Positions 23,670 through 34,362 of a DNA stretch of 64,000 nt are shown here, in pieces (positions within the stretch are counted from its first letter, which is position 1; every line of letters starts with the position of its first letter). Position numbers and translations under genes: made by a program. This stretch comes from Rhodocollybia butyracea (taxonomy: Eukaryota; Basidiomycota; Agaricomycetes; Agaricales; Omphalotaceae): NCBI GenBank assembly GCA_015501585.1, contig JADNRY010000002.1, forward strand, positions 806,001 through 870,000, given 5' to 3'. The notes under the pieces are model-generated. The model was not told the origin of the DNA and did not search any database. It was given only the letters and a program-made list of their open reading frames with translations.

Positions 23670-24441
23670 AAGTGGTACTCCCTATTTTCTAAATATATGG
23701 CCTTGTTAGTGTGTCCTGCTTATGTGAAAGTTTACATTACAAGGGTCATTACGCAAAACATCTTACAAAGTTGGGTGCATGTGCATTTTTTGGGACACGA
23801 ATGCTTCACTTAGGTTTCACTTCATTTCAACTTAGCGCTTTGTGAATCTCTCAGTAAAAGAGCAGTTTGACCCTAACCACAGAACTCTTGGATTATGAAA
23901 AGGTAGTAAAAGTACAGTAGTACAAAAAGTATATCATTGGTGACATTATGGTGAGTTTCCAAGCTCCCAATACGGCCCAAGGATGTACCCAGAATCATGT
24001 CCAGTTTTTTCAAAAATCTTGAACGCTTAAAATTGAGCTTTGTCCTTTGTACGCTCCATTGCTAAATTAAACCATGAACACAAGATCAGTAACATGAAAA
24101 ACACAAGAAGACACACAATTATAATGTAGGAGTTTTTTCAATCCAATTGATGTGTAAGGATCTAGGCGGAATCCTTTGAGCATGGGTTACAAACCTGGAA
24201 ACCAAAGTGCAGATACACTCCATACTGCCGTTGTTCAGCCGAACTGGGAAAGTTGGTTTGAGATGTGAAAGGATGTGAGTATAGAACAGTTCCAAAGTGC
24301 CTATGGGATGTAAGACTTGTGTCGGGATTGTCCAAGGGACTAATGTAAGGACGGCAGGTCTGTACAGGCAATAGAATGAACTCGGCAAGTAAGCCTAAGA
24401 GTAGATGAGTTTCCAACTCAAAGGGTAGGACTCACTAAGTG

Positions 24442-25088
24442 AAGATGTCCACGAGTCCGAGTCCAAGTATACTTGGATCCAGAGCGCAAGTACTTGCAGC
24501 CTAAAAGGCCTGACTTGTGACCCATGGCTGACTTGTGGGAAACAGGTCACTGACTTGCAAGTCTTGCAGGTACTTGTAATTCATCTAATAAACAAGTGTT
24601 ACAGAAGTATTTACCATTACTTACTTGCATAAATTGATTGTACTATACAGTATATAATGCTAACAAAACCATGTACTTAACTTGTTTACAACAATTTCAT
24701 ACTATGTTATGAAGTAAATATGTACTCACATCTAAGTTTTGAGTTGTAGCCAGCTCACAGCATTTAGGTGCCAATTTAAGCACCTAAATGCCGTGAGCTG
24801 TCTACAACCTAATATCTGTGTGCCAGCACTCAACAACTTATATAGTAGTAAGTATGATATTATTGACCAATGTAAGTTGTAATTATTACTCAAGTTGCAC
24901 TGAAAATACATGTATACTATGTTGATACTATGCCTTGCACAAGTCACAAGTACTTGCAAAGTCTCGGAAACCTTGACTTGTGACCCGTGGAAAACGGGTC
25001 TTGGGATCCGCGAGTCACATACTTGCGAGTTTTCCCATGGATCTTACCTGCGAGTACTTGTTGAGACTTGGACTTGTGGATATCTCTA
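24442..25088. mobile_element. hAT-like MITE, about 650 bp
   Basis: Flanked by the direct repeat TCACTAAGTG (24432-24441 and 25089-25098). The TIRs are AGATGTCCACGAGTCCGAGTCC and its counterpart AGATATCCACAAGTCCAAGTC (read from the right end on the minus strand). Many ACTTGCAAGT/ACTTGTGAC motifs fill the subterminal parts. No coding capacity; it carries an internal hairpin at 24743-24808. TIR form and an 8-10 bp duplication suggest the hAT superfamily. Confidence 0.65.
24743..24808. repeat. 29 bp-stem hairpin inside the hAT-like MITE
   Basis: GTTGTAGCCAGCTCACAGCA plus TTTAGGTGC is answered by GCACCTAAATGCCGTGAGCT plus GTCTACAAC. There are two mismatches over 29 bp and an 8-base loop. Confidence 0.8.
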
Positions 25089-25624
25089 TCACTAAGTGCA
25101 AGCGGCTTTGATAGCAATATGAGCAGAAGTGGAAGGTCAAGCAGTAGCTGACCTGATGCAGCGCAAACAGAGCAGAACCAAACAGATGATAGTAAATTGC
25201 AGAGGTTGTGAAAATGATGGAGTGAAGAAACAGAGTTAAAGAAATGAATAAGAGCACACGAGTCAAGGGGTTAAGCAATATTTCCAATCTACTGTACTTG
25301 ACATGGTACAGAACTATATAAAGGGTACTCGAGGACCGGAGTAGCAATAAGTAATAATTCGAGAGTAGAAAAGACAAGAATAGCCAAAAGAAGTACAAGG
25401 GATGAAAAGGCAATGATAGACATAAGCGGAAGCGGCAGGATGGGCATAAAGCATATGTATGATTGTAAGAATGATTGGGAATGGATCGGCGGGTTCATAG
25501 AAAGTGTCCAGTGAAGGAAAAAGTAAGATGGAAGCAAAGTGGAAGTGTATCAGAACCAGAAATGCGGCGGGAGCGGGTTATGTAACTGTAAGTGGGAAGC
25601 GTTGGCAGTCCGTATATGCCTAGG

Positions 25625-25872
25625 GCATGACATGACATGAGTTAGCACCATTCATCGGTGACAGTGACGTTTTAGTTGCAGTGCATCCAGTGCATCTCTA
25701 ACACGCAAAGAAAATGAAAAAAGGAAGCAAAATGGATGATAAGGTTGTAGTATGCAGCTCAGTAGTCATATTTTACTCACCCTTCAGTCATATCCTTCGC
25801 CAAATGCTCCAAGTACACATTCCACTTGTCTCCAATCACTTTACTGCATGAGAAACAACGAACTGGGATAAT
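25625..25872 (-). pseudogene. Decayed RNA polymerase subunit RPB10 (ABC10-beta)
   Basis: Exon 25872-25781 reads [20 protein letters not shown] then [11 protein letters not shown], which is the N-terminus of the universal small zinc subunit of RNA polymerases I-III. A GT-AG intron follows (25780-25698). The next exon reads DALDALQLKRHCHR then a TGA at 25654-25652, then MVLTHV in the same frame. In the family this stretch is RYCCRRMVLTHV, so both the conserved paired cysteines and an arginine codon are hit (arginine to stop). The initiator Met is absent: the codon before IIP is CAG, and I found no nearby upstream ATG exon. The retained intron argues for a DNA-level duplicate, not a retrocopy. 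A working copy must lie elsewhere. Confidence 0.85.
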
Positions 25873-27569
25873 CTGGCACAAGAGAAGGAGTTGGGGTATA
25901 TAAGGATGAGATCTTGAGAGTTCCGTGATAAGTTCCCGAAGGGGGCTTATCTTCGGATAAGATAGCAAGGCAATAAGGCCGGCCGAGAATGCGGGAGTGT
26001 TATCTTCTTTGCTCCCGGCCGTCATTGCGTCTCTCGCATTCATATCCATATTTCGTGTTTCCTTCCCTCCATTGTAGTAGGGCTATTTAGCCTTCTCATC
26101 GATAATCCATTCTCCCCATTTTCATTGATACTCTACTTTATTATAGTATATTGGCCGGTACGGGATCCAGATACTGGATTGGCAACAGGATCTGGACTGC
26201 CACCGACATTGCAATACCTTGAGCAAGTGTTGTATAAGCTACAGAGCTTTGTCCACTCTGTTAGCTGGTGTCAGGGGATTGCGCCAAGTGGCATCCCGAT
26301 CCTGTTTGCTGATTGAGGATCTCGGGGAACGGATTGGTCCGACTCGAGGTTAATAAACTTTCTTTTCGATCACATTATCATTATACTTCTTTTCTTTGTT
26401 TGCTTATATTATGTAGCTACTTTGCTGTCATATAAAGTAGACTGTTGAGTAGAAATCTATACTTTTCCCCCTTCCAGAACTGTCACCTCAGAGGCCAACG
26501 AGCCAGTCTTTTTGAGTGTCCGTCGTTGTCTACGGTGTAGCGACATGGATATATAATCAAAGATAAGTGTTTTCTTACCGTTATTTCCATCACTCACTAC
26601 TTGATAAGGCTGCGTGGTCTGTGGACGCGTCGTCTTCTTTATTTTACAGGTAGACTGATCCCGACTGACGACCCTAGAGTCTATCCGCAGACTCATATAC
26701 TCCTCCACACCATCCCACGAAATACACTCTCATACAGCAGCAGGAAAGTATATCCCGCCGCTCCATCCTGTCCCGTCGCACTTTGATTTCCCACCCACGC
26801 CGGCCCAGGCCCAGGCAAAACACCTTTACCTATCTAACTTTAGAGTATTCCTCAAGTAAAGTTATATACCTCTTTGCAACTTATTCTTGCAAAGAACATA
26901 TTGGCTGGCTCAAGCCGATAGCCTTTCTTATTCAAGCGAGAACTTGCCATTCCTCCTGCAAACTACAAGCCAGATTGAATATGTGAATAGGCGCTAGTAC
27001 ATCATGCGCGCTTAGACTTGTCTGTACATACCGATTTTCCCGAGATCTCATCCATGCGCCTGGCCCTTTAAAGTCCTGCTTTCCCCGCCTCGTATGGCTA
27101 TGCCACAATTGGCAGGAGGCTTGTTTGCAAGTAAAAAGGATGTGCCTTGCCGCAACATCCATTCAAAACTAGGTCGGAAAAAGGGAACACTACCTTTGTA
27201 TTCTTTTCGGGCTTTCCGAGTTGTCCTCTATTTTAACGCCTATACACTGGGCCGGGTGGGTATAGACGGAATAAGTATGCGGCCAGTCATGGGAAAATGA
27301 TACGATAGAGATGTGATTTTACTTGTAAGTACTAGCTGAAGCGGCAAGAACTAAAATAAATAATTCAACCACACACGTTCCGTGCGGTCTGGGTCTTGTC
27401 CCAATTAATCTATATCGGGGAGGTACTTGCCTGTTGCCTATAGTTTTCACATGCGCTTGTATTTTGACCCACAGTTGGTTCCTTTTTTTTCAAGTTTACG
27501 CCAAACTTTTCCAAATCAACCGCCACCCGAGTTGTCTTCGAGTTGTTTTCGAGTTGACTTGTAGGCAAC
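25873..27569. other. Gene-free stretch
   Basis: About 1.7 kb with only short open frames, none recognisable. 26125-26316 has a 63-codon frame without known content. The region probably contains eroded repeats and, at its right end, the promoter of the SnoaL-like gene. Confidence 0.4.
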
Positions 27570-28102
27570 ATGTCGCAAAGACGACAAACTGCCCTCGCAA
27601 TCATCGATGCTTACAACAACTGGGACCTCCCGGCGATATTATCATTCCGCGACTCGAACTGCATCCACCAGATCCTCCCAAGTACGTTATCCAACACTTA
27701 TGTCGAATAAAAGAGTCCCAACTATAATTCTTAGAATCCCTCAACCGACCCCCATTATCCAACTCCGACTACGAGACCTATTTTACCCCCTGGTTGAAAG
27801 CATTCACGAACTTCCACGTAACCATCAACGACATCTTCGAGGACGAGAAGGAGAACAAAATAGTCCTCTGGGCACAAAGCACGTCCGACTCGGTCATTGG
27901 CCCATATGACAACGAGTACATGCTGGCGTTTTACTTCAACGAGGACGGAGACAAGGTGGTCAGGATGTTGGAGTTTGTCAATTCGACGGTTAGCGTCGAC
28001 TTTTTCCCGAGGTTGAGGAAGTATTTTGAGGGGGAAGGAGCCGCGGAGGCGGTGCCGGTGCCAAAGCAAGAGAGGAAATTTGGAGATGGTGTCATTAGGT
28101 AG
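27570..28102 (+). CDS. SnoaL/NTF2-like fold protein
   Basis: A 159-residue protein in two exons (27570-27681 and 27735-28102) joined by a 53 nt GT-AG intron; the ATG is at 27570. It starts MSQRRQTALAIIDAYNNWDL then PAILSFRDSNCIHQILP, continues with PLSNSDYETYFTPWLKAF, NFHVTINDIFEDEKENKIVL and LWAQSTSDS-x-IGPYDNEYML, and ends with FVNSTVSVDFFPRLRKYF. This order is typical of fungal SnoaL-like proteins of unknown substrate: alpha helices, then curved sheet with a 'dNEYmlaf' strand and 'vEFvDS'. No signal peptide. Enzyme activity is not implied; many members are orphan. The neighbours are unrelated. Confidence 0.62.
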
Positions 28103-28892
28103 ATGAGACGAGTTTTGCCGATTTGAGTCTGGGATAGGTTGGCGATGGGGGCTCGGAGGGCCGATAGGAAGAGAGTTTGTCAAATTAGGTTCAAGTAACG
28201 AATACTTTGTAATTGGTACAATCACCGCGCGACAGAAAGATACTCATAAGAAAGTCAAGGGAGGTACCTATTCTGATACTAGCCCAGGCTATCACGCAGA
28301 TCGAGTTATCGAGCTATGTGCGTAGTGGTGGTATACATACCCCTACCGCTGTTTCGAAGTTAGGAATGTGGACACAGAAGCTCAATTTCGTGAACAGCCT
28401 CGATACTTGAAGACCCTCCCTTCTGCTACCATCCAATGGCTCTGAGAATTTAAGGTACCCAACTAGAAATATAACAACTGATGTAATCCCGGTGGACCGT
28501 TAAATTGCTAGACTGGTCCAACTTGCGGGGACATTTTGGAGGTTTCTTCTCAAATTCCTATCCACCTTGGAGAGCTTGAGCAGTGTACTCGATGGTGAGG
28601 GTACTATCGCTGGAAGAATTCCTCGCTGTTCGATCTCGAAGACCTAAAACATCGCAGGGACTTAAGGGCTGTTTCTCCAAGGACCAAAAGTGACAATTGC
28701 AAAGTAAGCATGACTTTGCAAACGGAACGAATTACATAAAAGGCAAGCGTTGTCCTGACACAATTAAGGGGGATCGTCTACCCATTCGGTATTTTTCCAA
28801 GTTGGCAAAGGGCCCCGCATCGTGACACTCTTATACACATGACCGTGATGTCACGTTCAGCTCATGTTGTTAAAACTTTGATTTGAACCTCC
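28103..28892. other. Intergenic, nothing seen
   Basis: About 790 bp between the SnoaL-like gene and SEH1 without recognisable gene or repeat. It must hold the SEH1 promoter. Confidence 0.4.
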
Positions 28893-30280
28893 ATGCCGCA
28901 AACGAACCTAATCGCCTCTGCCCACTCTGACCTAATAACCTGCGCATCCTACGACTGGTATGGCCTGCGACTAGCAACCTGCGGACTCGACCAACGAGTG
29001 TGTGTCTGGGTTTTGGATGCAGATGCAGATGCCGATGAATCATTCGAACAAGTCCAGAACGAAAACGACCATCCAATGAACGGAATCAACGGTACAGACA
29101 CAAACGGCAGTAGTTCCAACTCCGGCATCAAACTCGCCTCGACATGGAAAGCGCACGATGCGCCTCTAACCCACGTTTGCTGGGCGCATCCCCAGTTCGG
29201 GCAAGTCATAGCGACGGCTGGAATCGACGGGCTGGTCAAAATATGGGAGCGGAGTACCAGCCAAAGCACAAACGGAGGATGGGACGAAAAAGCGATATTC
29301 CTAGACGCAGCGGGCAGCGTACGGCAAATCGAGTTCGCACCGTGTTCGTCTGGCTCTGCGTCTTCATCGTGGCTACGCCTAGCGAGCGTATCGACAGATG
29401 GTTGGCTAAGAGTATACGAGTGTTTGGATTTGGGCAGGATGGGTGACTGGGCGCTGAAGGAGGCTGTTGTTGTTGCTATCGCTGCTACTCCACTTCCGTC
29501 ACTCCATCTACGCTTCCGAATCCCAATCCGAATACCGCCTCTACGCCGAGCTCGAGCTCAACAGCAGTCCCGTCTTCATCATCTATCTCAACCGCTGTCT
29601 CTGCATCCACATCGACGTCGCCTCATACGCACGAAGCGCATGGCGGCTGGGCATTGAGTTGGTGTAAAGACTCCTCTGCTGAAGGTGGACAGCTCATCGC
29701 TGTCGTGGCTTCTGCTGCCGAAGGAGGATCTGGAAACAAGAGTGGGTCTGGAGGAGTCAGTATCATCAAGTTCAGACCAGATCGTTCCCCCGAAGTCGTC
29801 CTTCGCCTAGAAAACGAAACACCCTCCACAACCACCAGTACCACAATAACCACTGTATCCTGGGCCCCTTCGTGTGGCCGTTCGTATCATCTAATCGCAA
29901 CAGGAGGAAGAGACGGCCACGTAAGGATATACAAAGTCTTTGGTCCGAGCTGGGACGAGGGAGAGCCTGAAGAGGAGTTTGACGATACAGACGCTGAAGG
30001 AGACGATGAAGCCGGTGGGAGGAAACAACAAAGTAGGAAAAACCGATATTCATCGACGCTGGTGGCGGATTTCGACGATCATGCGACGATTGGCGGGCAG
30101 AAGTCTAGTACGACGATTGGAGGACAAGTGAGTAAAGTGGAGTGGAATGTTACGGGAACTATTCTCGCGTCGACGGGATCGGACGGGAGAGTTAGGCTGT
30201 GGAAGGCTGCGACTGGGGCTGGGGGTGGGGGAGGTAGGGTCTGGAGGGGAGTGGGGAGTGTTGGTGTGGAGGCAAAGTGA
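28893..30280 (+). CDS. SEH1: Nucleoporin SEH1 (WD40)
   Basis: WD40 protein of the nuclear pore Y-complex and of the SEA/GATOR2 complex. The N-terminus reads IASAHSDLITCASYDWYGLR then LATCGLDQRVCVWVLD, followed by WKAHDAPLTHVCWAHPQFGQ, ATAGIDGLVKIWE, SVRQIEFAP and STDGWLRVYE, then LGRMGDWALKE, all in the order seen in Seh1. The second half reads LSWCKDSSAEG, GRDGHVRIYKV, VSKVEWNVTGTILASTGSDG then RVRLWKA, and the stop is at 30278-30280. Between the halves lies a Ser/Thr/Pro-rich linker. The frame changes there from phase 0 to phase 2 somewhere in 29460-29510, near a (GTT)n tract, with no plausible splice sites. That is either a one-base consensus error or a real frameshift. Confidence 0.82.
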
Positions 30281-30418
30281 TGCCCGTGTGTTCTGCTTCA
30301 GTTTACTCTTAGTTTGGGTTCGTATCTAAGCTTAACATATATTATATACTCTTCTTTGCTTGCCTACGAGTCTAGTGTGACCGTGTACAATGTCACGGGA
30401 CATGTTCGCGTCTTGAAC

Positions 30419-31186
30419 ATGCTTCTTTCCGCGTCCGTTCGCACACAGTATGTTGCACTTTGGACCAATGGGAATTGGACCAGGATCCACAAATTAATCC
30501 ACACTTTTCTCCCCGTACAATCCCCATCCACAACTACAAGTCACCTGAAAACATCCCCGCTCGACGTCGAAAATTTTCTGTCCTCTGGTACGCCTGCCGA
30601 ATAGAAAGTGCATCTATAGTAGAATTGACAACAAATGCTTGTAGAATTACCTACGGAAGATCAAGAACAAGAGGAAACGCACGTCCGGTTCTCTGGAACT
30701 CTTTCCCAACTCCGTGCCCGTATCCGGAAAGACGCACAGCGCCGTACCGCTCACGAGAGCCCCAAGCCCACTCGTCCCAAAGTAACCCGCCCCACAAGAG
30801 CTCGCAGTCTCCGCGCCCAAAAACACGGTCTGCTTCTTCAACAACATGCCGACGCGAAAAAACTTCGAGAGGAGACAAAGCGGAAAAACATAGAACAGCG
30901 AGAGATGGTGATCAGGAAGAAAGTAGAAAAGGCGAAAGAGAAAGAGGCAAGAAGAGAAGCGAAGCACTTGACGGAGAAGTTGCTGAGGTATGAGAGTTGG
31001 ATGCAGAGGGCCAATTTTAAGCCGCTGTCGCCACTGTCACTGTTGGAAACTTTTAGGGAGTTAGAGAGGGAACATGATTCGGAACCGGCACTTCAGCTGG
31101 GCAGAGAAAGAAGGGGGATGGTCAGAGAGTGGAGGAGGGTCAGGCTGGTGAAGAATATCATCAAGGCTATAGACGACCAGAAGTAA
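30419..31186 (+). CDS. Hypothetical basic coiled-coil protein
   Basis: The proposed model has exon 1 at 30419-30587, a 57 nt intron (GT at 30588, AG at 30644) and exon 2 at 30645-31186, giving 236 residues in one frame. If the intron is not used, an ATG at 30635 starts a 183-residue version. The N-terminus of the longer form (MLLSASVRTQYVALW) is Arg/Ser-containing and without acidic residues, compatible with a mitochondrial presequence. The centre is a highly charged helix (LREETKRKNIEQREMVIRKK, EKAKEKEARREAKHL), then YESWMQRANFKPLSPLSLL and the basic end EWRRVRLVKNIIKAI. I do not recognise the family; a mitochondrial ribosome or assembly role is only a guess. It starts close behind SEH1 on the same strand. 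Confidence 0.5.
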
Positions 31187-31660
31187 ATCTTCAGGCAACT
31201 CGAGAATGCAAGTGCGTTGGTGCTTTATCTTTGAACTTTTCAATGTCTCATGTATATACAGCTGACTATAGCTAGTCGCGCTCCCTTCGTCTTCAAAGCT
31301 TCAACTTTTTATCTCAAAATCTCGCTTGTACGAGCTACGTTGCAGATTTCATCAGATTCGAAGAGAGAACATGGAAGGAAGGGGATGGATACAGCCAGGC
31401 GCAACGCGCAACGACTTGAAGCCAAGGCACATATAGCGACGGGCTCAAAATTCAAGTAATGTTGTAGTTGATGTATGCGCTTGCCTTGCTTCGTCTCAAC
31501 GACGACAGACTCTTATAATTCATATCCCTGCCTACATGGAACGAAGTAAGGCGCGGTAGCGAACAATGTGGGATTCTGGAAGAGCCATATCGGACCGGAA
31601 AACTCGTGCTTTGTATCGAACTTAGACATTTCCACCGACCTGCCTTGGTTTCAACTTCCG

Positions 31661-33435
31661 ATGTACTTACGCGCCATTACCTTCATATCATATCTCTTCC
31701 TTCTCTTTCTTATCGCTTTACTCTTTCACTTTCTCTGGTCTCGATATACCGAAAAAACTTTGTCGACTTATCAAGATACTCAAAGGGCTAAAGTTATATA
31801 TCGCAAAGGTTGGGGAAAACAGTGGCCACAGCATCGAGGCGTTATACACAAGTCTGAAATTGGCGAAATACCCGAATCCGATGACTCTGAGGGCTACGTC
31901 TACCCAGGCAAAGACTCCGACATCCCTGATCACCTCACGTATGTCTGCCTTGAAGAAATGGCCGAGCTTGCGAAAGCTCTCCATGTGTACACGCGCGCGC
32001 CTTGAGAGGTTTTTGTTGTTCTTGAAAAATATCGCTGGCTTTGCAACAGGCTGGAGGTACCGGTGGAAATCCATAATGTTGTAGTGACAGGCCAAGCTGG
32101 AATCGGTCAGCCACTTTTTGGGCTTTCCAGTCAAATACTAATTTTTGCTTCAACCTGTTAGGCAAAACTTCTTTTCTCCTGTATCTTCTTCTATATCGCC
32201 TCGAGCGCAAGCTCCCAACGGCCATCCAACTCAGCGAACTCTGTTTCTTCATCTTCGATAAGCAAGGCGCCAGAGCTTACGACTTCGAAGAATACGACCG
32301 GGAACGACTTGCCAAGTGCTGGGCTCTCGCCGATAGCAATTTCCAAACTCCGCAGCCTTGCGATGCATTCTTGAAATCTGCTGAACGTATCGTCCAGGCC
32401 GCACCACCGAAAGCCACACGATGGTGGTCATGGTTGAACAAGACCCTGGGCGCTCGTGTCGTTTCGGAGCTGCCCACAGTACTGGAGATAGGTGCAATTT
32501 TGTAAGATGACTTGATCCTTATCTATTCGATAGAGTCCCTGCTCATGAAGTCCTATCACAGGAAGCTCAATCTCGATCCCTCCCAAACTCTTTCCCTCGT
32601 TGGTCAATGGGGACCCTCAATTCGAACGATCAAAGAAATCACGGCAAACTTGCCTGGGATGGCTGCGCAGCATGAACGCAATGCAAGAGTAGCTGCTGAC
32701 TCTATGTGCATGGAGTCACTGGGTCATCCTAGTGGGTTAGGCGCAGGGGAGCCGTACACCATCGAAGAGTCTGAGGTTTTCTTCCTTCGGCCATGCCGTC
32801 AAAAAGAGCCATCCATCCCAAATACACCCATCGACTCCTCCTGGCACATGCTGTTCATCCCAACTAAATACCTTACCAACATCTTCGAGTCCGAACCATT
32901 ATCCAAACTAGCATCTCTTTCAATGTCCTTTTCTTCCAATCTGCACGCCATGACGAGATCCTTTGAAGGCTGGCTGCACGAGAGGAAGATGCATCAGCGC
33001 ATGTGCCTCGGTGGATTACCTCTTCACATCTTTCAAGGCTCAGAATCATTCAAACTAGACCCTCCTTCTCGTATTCTCCCCAGCACCCTATCCAGCATCC
33101 AATCCCAAGGCCCCTCCTCCTCCTTTTACTGGATGCCTTCCATGATAGATATCCCCGGAATCGACGCTGTTTTCGTCAACGCGTACAAGATATATATTGT
33201 ACAAGCAGTCACTGAAGACGACCACACAATCGCCATCGACGAGGGAATCAAAAAGATATGGAAGCTCGTCTCGCCCGCTATAAGAAAGGAATGTACTTGG
33301 CATGTTGTCGTCGTTGGCGGGACTGAGGAAACGGCGGAGATGCTTCGGGACAAGTTTTCGAAGCACTTGAAAGATCTTCGTTTGGGCAGATCGCGTGTCT
33401 CTGTGCGGGTGTGGGGTTGTGTTGTTTGGATATAG
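31661..33435 (+). CDS. Membrane-anchored Crinkler/RHS-like P-loop protein
   Basis: The ATG at 31661 is followed at once by a hydrophobic segment (YLFLLFLIALLFHFLW, about residues 11-26), then a basic stretch. A middle exon reads EVFVVLEKYRWLCNRLEVPV then VVVTGQAGIG, and the next begins KTSFLLYLLLYRLERKLPT, so the intron splits a Walker A motif (GQAGIGKT). Downstream come LCFFIFDKQGARAYDFEEY, CWALADSN and RIVQAAPPKATRWWSWLNK, which match the pattern of the Crinkler/RHS-like domain (P-loop, then 'DSN', then 'VQAASP'). An intron with donor at GATAG|GTGCAA joins to ESLLMKSYHRKL (final exon to 33435, WGCVVWI). By my reading the model needs four introns and has no frame break. Fungal Crinkler-like proteins are mostly uncharacterised; the N-terminal anchor is unusual. 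Confidence 0.6.
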
Positions 33436-33513
33436 CAAGGATTGCTCGTTCAAGCTTCAGGCATCGGGCAACTAGAAAATGCATTTATGTTTGAATTCTC
33501 AATGTCTCGTGAA

Positions 33514-33852
33514 CACTAGTCGCGCCTCCTTCGTCTTTCAGCTTTTTATCTCGAGATCTCGCTTGTAGGAGCTTTTTTTGTTGTATTTTGTCCCTTTCTT
33601 GGTCTCGGCGACAGTTTCTTGCAATGCATATTCCTAACATTCCAATCCTACTCGCAGTACACATCCCTCGACAGTGTTCATTACCATGAATCCACTCGCG
33701 CACCTCCTTCGTCTTTCAGCTTTTTATCTCGGGATCTCGCTTGTAGGAGCTTTTCTTTGTTGTATTTTTTTCCTTTCTTGGTCTTGGCGACGGTTTCTTG
33801 CAGTTCGTATTTCTAAATTCCAATACACATCCCCCGACAGTGTTCGTTACCA
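33514..33852 (+). repeat. Tandem direct duplication, two units of about 170 bp
   Basis: The unit CTCCTTCGTCTTTCAGC, TTTTTATCTCGxGATCTCGC, TTGTAGGAGC, TTTCTTGGTCT, GGCGAC, TTTCTTGCA, ACATCCC and CGACAGTGTTC occurs at about 33514-33684 and again at 33686-33852. A diverged third start is at 31262-31345, just upstream of the Crinkler-like gene. In the last copy an ATG at 33686 opens MNPLAHLLRLSAFYLG, a hydrophobic peptide, so the unit may be an N-terminal exon remnant. Confidence 0.65.
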
Positions 33853-33861
33853 ACTTCGTAG

Positions 33862-33902
33862 CGTGGCCCCGGCTGTTCCTCATTGGGACCGTGCCGGTTA
33901 TC
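33862..33902 (+). repeat. Dispersed repeat family II, partial copy c
   Basis: GTGGCCCCGGCTGTTCCTCA then TTGGGACCGTGCCGGTTAT match the family seen at 15447-15527 and 59557-59630. Confidence 0.5.
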
Positions 33903-34362
33903 CTTTCCTTCCTTTCCAGCTTCATTCAACAGCGGCCACGCAGAAGTACTAGGAACGGAGGGCCCAAAGCTCTGCTCCGGATTATGACCTTGCTACATAG
34001 CATATATTCAAGTTTCAACGAAAGTCGCAATCATTTTTGACCGAACCGTTTCCTACTAGTATCTTTGTATTTCTCAAACAGTCCCTTCATCGCTTATAGC
34101 ACTTGGCCGCTCTACTCTCTAGCTAGTACTTACACGCACACTGTACATCGTATATTCAGTGTACAGCCGTAGCAGATGCTGTATAGGGCTTGGATTCCCA
34201 TATTCAATTCACAGCATCCCTCAAATTTTCGACCACGCCTCACCAAATACAGTAATGATATTTCAACCATTCAATACTTGCAGAATAGAATAGATAAAAG
34301 TAACAAATACCTACATACATACAGCTTTTGCCCACTTGCCCCCATCTCGCGTCTCCGTCTAG
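33903..34362. promoter_or_regulatory. Upstream region of GYPLW copy A
   Basis: No gene. The last 60 bases (CCTACATACATAC, then TCTCGCGTCTCCGTCTAG before the ATG) are shared with the region before copy B, so the duplication included 5' flank. Confidence 0.4.

Larger units (their letters stand above)
23304..23791. mobile_element. MULE-like non-autonomous element, 9 bp target-site duplication
   Basis: Flanked by GGGACACGA at 23295-23303 and 23792-23800. The imperfect terminal inverted repeats are about 50 bp: GCATGCACCCAACTT and CATTTTGCATAATGACCC on the left are answered by GGGTCATTACGCAAAA and AAGTTGGGTGCATGTGC on the right. A 9 bp duplication with long TIRs is the Mutator-like signature. The interior lacks a transposase but holds telomere-like CCCTAA motifs and a tRNA/SINE-like segment. 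Confidence 0.7.

Noticed and set aside
25015..25537. 132- and 82-codon minus-strand frames rich in Leu/Phe/Ser
   Set aside because: Composition follows the purine-rich plus strand; no conserved motif, no start context.
29467..29667. Separate small protein between the two halves of SEH1
   Set aside because: It is an alternative frame of the Ser/Thr-rich linker; the flanking WD40 halves belong to one gene.
31566..31660. Extension of the Crinkler-like protein upstream of 31661
   Set aside because: The only start further upstream in this frame is GTG. The ATG at 31661 is directly followed by the hydrophobic segment and is the simpler choice.
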